Shown here: piece after piece, positions 57,061 to 64,000 of the stretch
Layout: each line of letters begins with the position of its first letter
How positions within the stretch are numbered: the first letter of the stretch is position 1
Origin: Nicotiana tabacum
Lineage: Eukaryota; Streptophyta; Magnoliopsida; Solanales; Solanaceae
Length of the DNA: 64,000 nucleotides
NCBI RefSeq assembly: GCF_000715075.1
Contig: NC_134081.1
Span: 65,739,653-65,803,652, forward strand
Direction: 5' to 3'
Notes under the pieces: generated by a model
Database searches by the model: none
What the model saw: only the letters and a program-made list of their open reading frames with translations
What the model was told of the DNA's origin: nothing
Translations under genes and position numbers: made by a program

Positions 57061-59066
57061 TCCCACAAACACAACAACATTGAAAAGCCACCCTTATACC
57101 CACATAATATAAACATTGGAATGCTACCCTTATATCCTCAAAATAACAACTCACACAACACAACAATTTATACGGAAAATTATCACGGCAACATAACAAA
57201 ATCAATTCATATCACAATTTTCCCAATGACCACAACCAAATTCCAAAGATACAACCAAATCAATTAATTTCACAACAAATAGCCGAAGGCTCCACACAAT
57301 GTGTATAACATCACAAAAACAATCAACAGAGATAGAAATTATTCAGCATAAAGCAAAACTTTCATTAATCCAAATATAGATAATTATATTAACACTCCTT
57401 CTTAAGCTTGCTTAATGAATTATTTGAATAGGGAAAAATTCATAATGAAACTAAATTCCAAGAAATATCAAACCATCGAACTCACAGAATTCACATAAAT
57501 ATACAAGTAATAATTACATCGAATTGTCGTATAAAAACAAGTTCAATAAATGTGATTCGAGGCATGACAATTAGATGATTAAATATATGCCAACAATTAT
57601 CTAATTTACTATACAATATGCCTAAGACTTAAATTCAATATATTTTGCACATATAATCCCGGGTACGCACACGTCACCTCGCATACACGGCTTTTTACAT
57701 TTCATAAATGACACATAAGATTCGATGCCTAAGGGGTAATTCCCCCACTCGAGGTTAGGCAAGACACTTACGTTTTTGAAGTTATGCCGATATTCCAAAA
57801 ATCGCCTTCTTGCTTGAATTGACCTCCGGACCGCTCAGATCTATCCAAATTAATTGTATAACTTCATTAAAATTCATCGAAAATAATTCCGGATAATAAT
57901 ACGTCGACTTAAAAATTTATCCAAAAATCAACAAAAGTCAACGCGGGGCCCGCCTCTCAGAACCCGACATAATTTTTACGAAATCCGAACACCTATTCTG
58001 ATACGAGTTCAACCATACCAATTTTATCGAATTCCAATAACAACTCGACCTCCAAATCTTAAATTTTTGTTTTTGGAAGATTTTGGAAAAATCTTGATTT
58101 TCTCCATTTAAATCCGAATTAAATGATAAATATAATCATGGATTCATGAAATATAAACACTTTAGGATATATAACACTTACCCAAGTCAAAGTCGTGAAG
58201 AACTCCTCCAAAATCGCCCAAAAACCTCAATCGAAAATGACAAAGTGACTGATTTTTGATCCTTATGTTGCTGCCCAGTTTCGCACCTGCGGGTACTGTT
58301 CACACACCTGCAGGTACTGTTCACACAAATCCTGCACTGTTTATGCTTATGTGGAGAAAAACAGCAAGCTGCCAAGAAATTCCAGCAGCTTTTCTCCAAG
58401 TCCGAATTGATCCGTTAACCTTCCGAAATCTACCCGATGCCCACGGAACCTCAACCAAATATACCAAAATGTCCCAAAATATAATACGAACTTATTCGAG
58501 GCTTCAAACCATGTCAAACAATGCCGAAATTATGAATCGCGTATCGAATCGAATTATGAGTTTTCAAATCTTCCAACTTCTATATTTTTGCGCCGAAACG
58601 TATCAAATCAATCCGGAATGACTTCAAATTTTTCACACAAGTCATAAAGGGCGAAATGGAGCTATTCAAATTTCTGAAATCAAAATCCGACCTCGTTATC
58701 AAAAATTCAATCTTCGGTAGGACTTTCCAAAATCTTCTATTTTCCAACTTTCGCCAAAATGCGTCGAATTATCTTACGGACTTCCAAATCCAAATTTGAG
58801 CATACGCCTAATTCCAAAATCATCATACGAAGCTATTGACACCATCAAAAATGTCATTCTGGGGTCGTTTGCTCAAAAGTCAACTCCCCCGGTCTACTAT
58901 TTTCATTTAAGCTTCTAAATAAGAATTGTTCTTTTAATTCATTCTGAATCTTCCGAAAATCAAATTCGACCACACCCGCGGGTCATAATACATATTGCGA
59001 AGCTGCTCGAGACCATAAGTCACTGAACGGGCGTAAATTCGTAAAATGACAAGTCGGGTCATTACA

Positions 59067-59404
59067 TTCTCCACCTCTTAAACAAACGTTCGTCCTCGAA
59101 CGTGTTAAGAATTATTTTGAGGTTACCAAATTGATGATTTTACTTTTACACATATACTCACGGTTGATCCCACGTTACCACATTTGAGATAAGCCCGACA
59201 ATACCATCTCCTTTGAGATTATTTCTTTGATTTACACTTATAAGCCTTAAAACCAATTTTTTACACTCCAAACATTTTCAAAAGATCTAATTTTCACATC
59301 AACGCACGGTATTAGTCTCAATTGGCTATAGCCACTCGTGCCTATGCACACATCAACTTTCTTGATATTGTTGAAGTACTTCGAAATGTTTTCGGGGTGT
59401 TACA
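59067..59404 (-). mobile_element. PPT plus a short fragment of a second LTR family
   Basis: The PPT (minus: TAAGAGGTGGAGAA) occupies 59067-59080 and the palindrome ACGTTCGTCCTCGAACGT 59086-59103. At 59404 (minus) a second LTR start TGTAACACCCCGAAAAC begins, similar for about 60 bp to the LTR at 17067, and stops before the true PPT. So the interior carries the 3' end of another element. Confidence 0.75.
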
Positions 59405-60602
59405 TTCTCCCCCGCTTAGTATCATTCGCCCTTGAATGAGAAATAGAGTCTGTCCTCAAACATATAACATATCTTTTCTCTTCTTTCGCGCATATCAATC
59501 TCCCAAATTATTCAGAAATTTCAGTAGAGTCTCCCCTGTAAATGGGCCTATGCATCTGCCAGGGTAACACCAAAACAACTCCTAACAACACATCCACAAC
59601 CCAGCAAAGCACCACAAGGTATATATCAATAACACAATTCTCAGCATTACAAACACTGCATTATCATAATGATATCAGGACATGAAGCACATCATATGTA
59701 TGCTCATCAACACATCTTTGGTCTTAAAAGATGTTCATAATTAATTCCAGCATCATCAATTAATCTCATATTAACCAATACCTAGTTTCGAATTTTCACA
59801 ACATTGACAACAAAATGTGAGGCATGAAGACCTCATAACTATTTACCCGACTTAACGATTCACATTTAACGCCACCTGGGCACTCACCTCATAGGCTAAA
59901 ACGCAATGTTTACAACACGAAAATGGCTGAATATGCAAAAAAAATATACAAGAATTATCAAATAAAGCTAACAGGTATGACTCCTTATTAATACTATTGT
60001 ACAAATTAAATTTCACAAAGGAAAATTTTAAACTCATAAATATTTCACCACAAGGACCTCGTCCTTATATAACTTCCATCGCGGCTTCTAGCCCGGTTTA
60101 AATATTTTACATCATATAAAAATGCGAGGATCTCATCCTCAACTCCGAATCACAAGTATTTTGCACATTGTGTCAACTGAAATTTTAATTTCCTTTCTTT
60201 CTTCTTTTCAATAAATTTCGTAAATATTTTTCATAACACATAACGAACCCTCATACCGGTAGGGCATATAATTCGTAAAAATTGGAATCAATTATTTCGA
60301 AACACATTAAACCCACTGTAATAAATAATAAAAATTACTTTTGGACTTATAGCCCACAATGGTGCACAAAAATAAAAATGACAGACACGGGCTCACATCT
60401 TCAAATCTCCCAACGGGGATAAACATATAAGTGGGTCACAAAATTACAAAGCTCACCATAAGCGGAGCATAATAGGAGGACTCACATCAATATTCAGATC
60501 CGAATCGAATTAAGGGAAATTATTCTTTTATAACAAAATCAGGATCGTACCTGTAACGACACCATCTGGTGTATTGGCCTTAGCCAAATCATAGCGATTA
60601 TA
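59405..60602 (-). mobile_element. Non-coding interior after gag, no pol
   Basis: It begins (minus strand) after the gag stop and ends with a second PPT, TAAGCGGGGGAGAA (59405-59418), preceded by CATTCAAGGGCGAATG (59423-59438). About 1.2 kb with no protease, RT or integrase residues in any frame that I could recognise. Confidence 0.75.
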
Positions 60603-61985
60603 TCAATGGGTCGGGCTTCCACCTCTTAGGCGCCCTATACCCGTCTGTCCTCCACCCCTAACTGACTGTGCACGTGGAGTAACATTTGGAATAAAGCTTG
60701 TAGCTGGAGTGTTCTGATGAAATCCACCCCTCCCAAGTTTGGGACAAAATCTCATGATGTGCATAGTATTACCACACTCATAACAACCCCTCTGAGGTCG
60801 CGGTTGCTCGTACTGAATATGTGCCGGATAACTGGAATAACTATTATAGGAATCCCGTGCTGGTGGTGCATCGTAAGAACTTACTGGAGCACTCCGAGTA
60901 ACCTGATGTGTGGACTGAGCTGGCCGACTGCTCGAGCCTCCGCTATAATGGGTCCTAGCTGAAGAGTAAAAGCCGCTGAACCCTCCAGATCTTCGAGACC
61001 TTTTAGCCTCCTTAGACTTCCTCCCCTCTCTTAAAACACTCTCAATCTTCCTTGTAATCTCCATTACTTGTTGAAATGGAGTATCAGTTTGCAACTTTTC
61101 ATCCATGCATATTTTAATATCATAATCGAGCCCCTCAATGTATCTGCGGACCCGTTCTCTGACTGTAGGAACCAAGATAGGTGCATGACGGGCTAACTCA
61201 CTGAACCTGATAGCTTATTCTGACACTGTCATAGTGCCTGACATAACCGTTCAAACTCTGTGTGCCACGCATCTCTGAGAGTCTGTGGAACAAACTCTTT
61301 CAAGAACAATTTCGAAAATTAAGCCCAAGAAGGTGGTTTTGCATTGGCTGGTCTACCTTCTTCATAGATTTGCCTCCACTGATACGCTGCGCCTGAAAGT
61401 TGAAATGTAGTAAAGGAAACTCCGCTCACTTCCACAATACCCATGGTGCGGAGAATACGGTGACAATTTACTAGAAATCCTTGGGCATCCTCTGTAGATG
61501 TGCCACTGAAAGTAGGTGGACTGTACCTATTAAACCTCTTAAGTCTCTTTTGTTCTTCTTCTGATGCCTCTGGCCTGACCTCAGGCCAAACCAGAATAAC
61601 AAGTTGTACTGGTACTACACCCGGAACCTGACCAATGTGAACCTGCTACTCAGGAGTTGTGGTAGGAGTCTGATCTACTCCCCCAATCCGCGAAATATTT
61701 GGTGCAACAGAGATCAATCCCGCCTAATTTAATGTACCAAACATAACTTAGGAACTGTGCTAAAGTCTCCTGAAGTCCGGGGGTAATAACATGTGCTTCT
61801 GGTACCTGTCCCCCAACTGGAGCTACTGGTGGCTCCTCAACTATTGTTCTGACAGGTGGTCTAGTCGCGGCACGTGCCCTTCCTCGACCTCTACCTCGGA
61901 CTCTACCTCGGCCCCGTCCTCTTGCAGCCCTAGCAGTATGTGCGGATGCCTGCTCAGCTAACCCGGCAGCACGTGTCCTCATCAT
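60603..61985 (-). pseudogene. Ty3/gypsy gag, zinc knuckle intact, middle frameshifted
   Basis: The start is one of two ATGs, 61985 or 61982 (MMRTRAAGLAEQ). An RG-rich stretch follows (RGRGRVRGRGRGRARA), then the capsid-like middle (about 61560-61330, with RTMGIVEVSGVSFTTFQLSG legible in a different frame), then the open part 61175-60603: RERVRRYIEGLDYDIKICMD, a Ser/Tyr/Pro-rich linker, the knuckle CYECGNTMHIMRFC (CX2CX4HX4C present) and a Gly/Arg tail. The first and last parts are in the same frame, the middle is not. No pol follows, so the element could move only with help. Confidence 0.85.
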
Positions 61986-62076
61986 CTGTGAGAGAATAGA
62001 GATACAAAGGCTCAAATTCTACAATCAACAAATCCGCACGACAGAAATGAAAAAAGTGAAAATTTCCTAATAGTTC

Positions 62077-62139
62077 TATAGCCTCTCGAAGATAAGTACA
62101 GACGTCTCAGCACCGATCTGCAAGACTCTACTAGACTCG
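62077..62139 (-). promoter_or_regulatory. Conserved post-PBS leader
   Basis: The reverse complement closely matches 46420-46479 and 36977-37034, including the AGACGTCT palindrome. It sits between the primer site and gag. Confidence 0.6.
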
Positions 62140-62168
62140 TTCGTGACTCGTAGAACCTATGAACCTAG

Positions 62169-62183
62169 AGCTCTGATACCAAC
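62169..62183 (-). other. tRNA-Met primer site of the gag-only element
   Basis: The minus strand reads GTTGGTATCAGAGCTC, next to the LTR edge at 62185. Confidence 0.9.
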
Positions 62184-62184
62184 T

Positions 62185-64000
62185 TGTCACGACCCAAAAT
62201 CCCTCCTCAGGTGTCGTGATGGCACCTAGTCTCTAAGACTAAGTAAGCCGATTACAATTACATTTCAAGTCATTTTTTTTTGAAATAAATATGTAATCAA
62301 AACTAACAGTTGAAACAAATATGAAAATCTCCCAAGACTCGTAGTATTGAGTCACGAACTCTAACTGAATACATAGAATGTTCACGAGGACCGAATATAC
62401 AATACTGTTTGATTAAAAAGTAACAGTACAATAAAATGAAAAGACTCCAAGGGACTGCGACGACCAAGCAGCTTTACCTTGAATCCTTACGATCCCACTC
62501 TAATTTTGTCCAAGTCCGATATCTCCAATACCTGGCTCTGCACATAAATGTGCAAAAGTTTAGTATGAGTACACCATGGTCGGTACCCAGTAAGTATCAA
62601 GACTAACCTCAGTAGAGTAGAGACGGGGTACAATCAAGATACTCACTAGTCTAATAGCCTGTACAATAAGATATACAAAATAATAGGAAACAAATAACAA
62701 TAAGGGCAACAAGAACACCATTAATAAAGCTCAATAATTTATGAATATAAGTACACCCAATTAAATCAAGTATTTCATATAAATATCTTTCACATATAAT
62801 TCTTCCAAATAAATCTCTTTCAAATATAATTCCTTCAAATAAATATCTTTCAAATATACTTCCTTTAAATAAATCTCTCTCAAATATAATTTATTCAAAT
62901 AAATACCTTTCGAATGTAATTCTTTCAAATAAATCTTCTTGAATAAAACTCCTTCCAAATAAATATTTTGAATATAATTCTTTCAATTAAAAAGTCACCA
63001 TGTGACACTTCATTTCATAATCATACAACTACGGGTCTCAGCCCATTTTTATATTTTTCATAAATACGGGTCTGAGCCCACTTTCATATTTCCAAGGCAC
63101 TTCGTGTCTATAATTAAATCATCATATTTTTCCGGCACCTCGTGCCCTCATTTCATATCACAACTGCACGGACAATTGACGTGCCAATATCATCATTATT
63201 TGCTCATGACACCTCGTGCCCACATTTCATATCATAATCTGCCTGGCAATGGCCACAGACTCCCGATTTCAACATAAATCAGACTATTTTAAATTTACCA
63301 ATAACAAAACAAATTGTACAAGGTATAAAAATAAACACAAGAAAAATCACAACATCACATAAAACCACCAATGTAACCATTCCACAACATCACATATCAT
63401 CCTTAACAATAGCCACCCTTATCACTCCTATAATAGCCATCCTTATCCCTCCGCCCTGACAATATCAATAGCCACCCTTATCGCTCATATTGCCACCCTT
63501 ATCTCTCCTATAGCCACCCTTATCGCTGCGCCCAGACAATATTCCAACAAATACAACAAAAGTGAAATGCCACCCGTATACCCACATAATATCAACATTG
63601 GAATGCCACCCTTATATCCTCAAAATAATAACTCACACAACACAATAATTTATACTGGAAATTATCATGGCAACATAACAAAATTAATTCATATCACAAT
63701 TTGCCCAATGGTTACAACCCAATCAATTAATTTTATAACAAATAGCCGAAGGCTCCACACAATGTGTATAACACCACCAAAACAATCAACAAAGATAGAA
63801 ATTATTCAGCATAAAGTAAAATCTTTATTAATCAAAATTTAGATAATTATATTAACACTCCTTCTTAAGATTACTTAATTAATTATTTGCGTAGGGAAAA
63901 ATTCATAATGAAACTAAATTCCAAGAAATATCAAACCATCGAACTCACAGAATTCACATAAATATACAAGTAATAATTACATCGAATTGTCGTATAAAAA
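62185..64000 (-). mobile_element. 5' LTR of the gag-only gypsy element, running off the window
   Basis: TGTCACGACCC starts it. It parallels 55769-57560, including the 15-bp array (62770-62990), the hairpins GGCACCTCGTGCC (63130-63145) and the CCACCCTTATC array (63410-63535). About 1.5 kb of LTR is expected beyond the edge. No gene. Confidence 0.9.

Larger units (their letters stand above)
55769..59066 (-). mobile_element. 3' LTR of a minus-strand gag-only gypsy element
   Basis: TGTCACGACC at the left and GGGTCATTACA at the right (minus: TGTAATGACCCGACTTG), about 3.3 kb. It matches the LTR from 62185 with about 5-6% difference over the first 250 bp. It contains a 15-bp repeat array (56325-56545), a CCACCCTTATC array (56930-57060), GGCACTTCGTGCC-type hairpins (56655-56745) and CG-containing words TTCGCACCTGCGG (58283-58295). 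No gene. Confidence 0.9.

Overview
This window is plant nuclear DNA made almost entirely of dead and nested retroelements. I found no host protein-coding gene, rRNA or tRNA gene. From memory, the element families point to the nightshade family, most likely Nicotiana: long-LTR Ty3/gypsy elements, a Sirevirus-type Ty1/copia element with an envelope-like reading frame, a Transposase_28-type coiled-coil element and an endogenous pararetrovirus. The species is an inference; I could not run a search.

Layout. 1-1803: end of a gypsy LTR carrying a perfect 435-bp (TTA)n array. 1804-6380: a minus-strand element with a broken coiled-coil ORF (3490-6087), its leader and a TATA box. 6380-26712: a three-level nest. 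A 5'-truncated gypsy element (integrase remnant, then a 3' LTR from 7616) is interrupted at 9465 by a minus-strand Sirevirus (9465-25941: two LTRs, PBS, PPT, gag, PR, INT, RT, RNase H, envelope-like frame). The Sirevirus is itself interrupted at 17067 by a coding-less LTR element (17067-22973) with an exact AAAGT target duplication. The outer gypsy LTR resumes at 25947 and ends at 26712.

26713-29890: a worn plus-strand copia pol. 29891-31058: unassigned. 31059-35071: an endogenous Caulimoviridae-like pararetrovirus with a partly duplicated 5' coding end, a tRNA-Met primer site, a movement-protein-like ORF and a coat-protein-like zinc knuckle. It is cut off before protease and RT by a reversed gypsy LTR (35072-36459). 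36460-43053: a plus-strand gypsy element with all pol domains but many stops and frameshifts. 43054-43721: a minus-strand Tat/Ogre-like PR-RT scrap. 43722-50310: another gypsy LTR, PBS, conserved leader and a largely unreadable interior. 50440-51960: a minus-strand Tat/Ogre-like gag relic with primer site and probable LTR. 52580-55768: a plus-strand gypsy LTR interrupted by a minus-strand gag-only gypsy element (55769 to beyond 64000).

Nothing here works as a set of cooperating host genes; the shared logic is retrotransposition. The most interesting signals are in non-coding parts: a 305-bp block that is identical between the Sirevirus LTRs although the flanks differ by about 7-8%; an LTR minisatellite whose stem arms change in a compensatory way; a palindrome just upstream of the PPT in several gypsy families; a post-PBS leader with a GACGTC palindrome shared by three elements; a strong TAG bias among premature stops in the Sirevirus; and the partial tandem arrangement of the pararetrovirus. 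All percentages and counts were made by eye.
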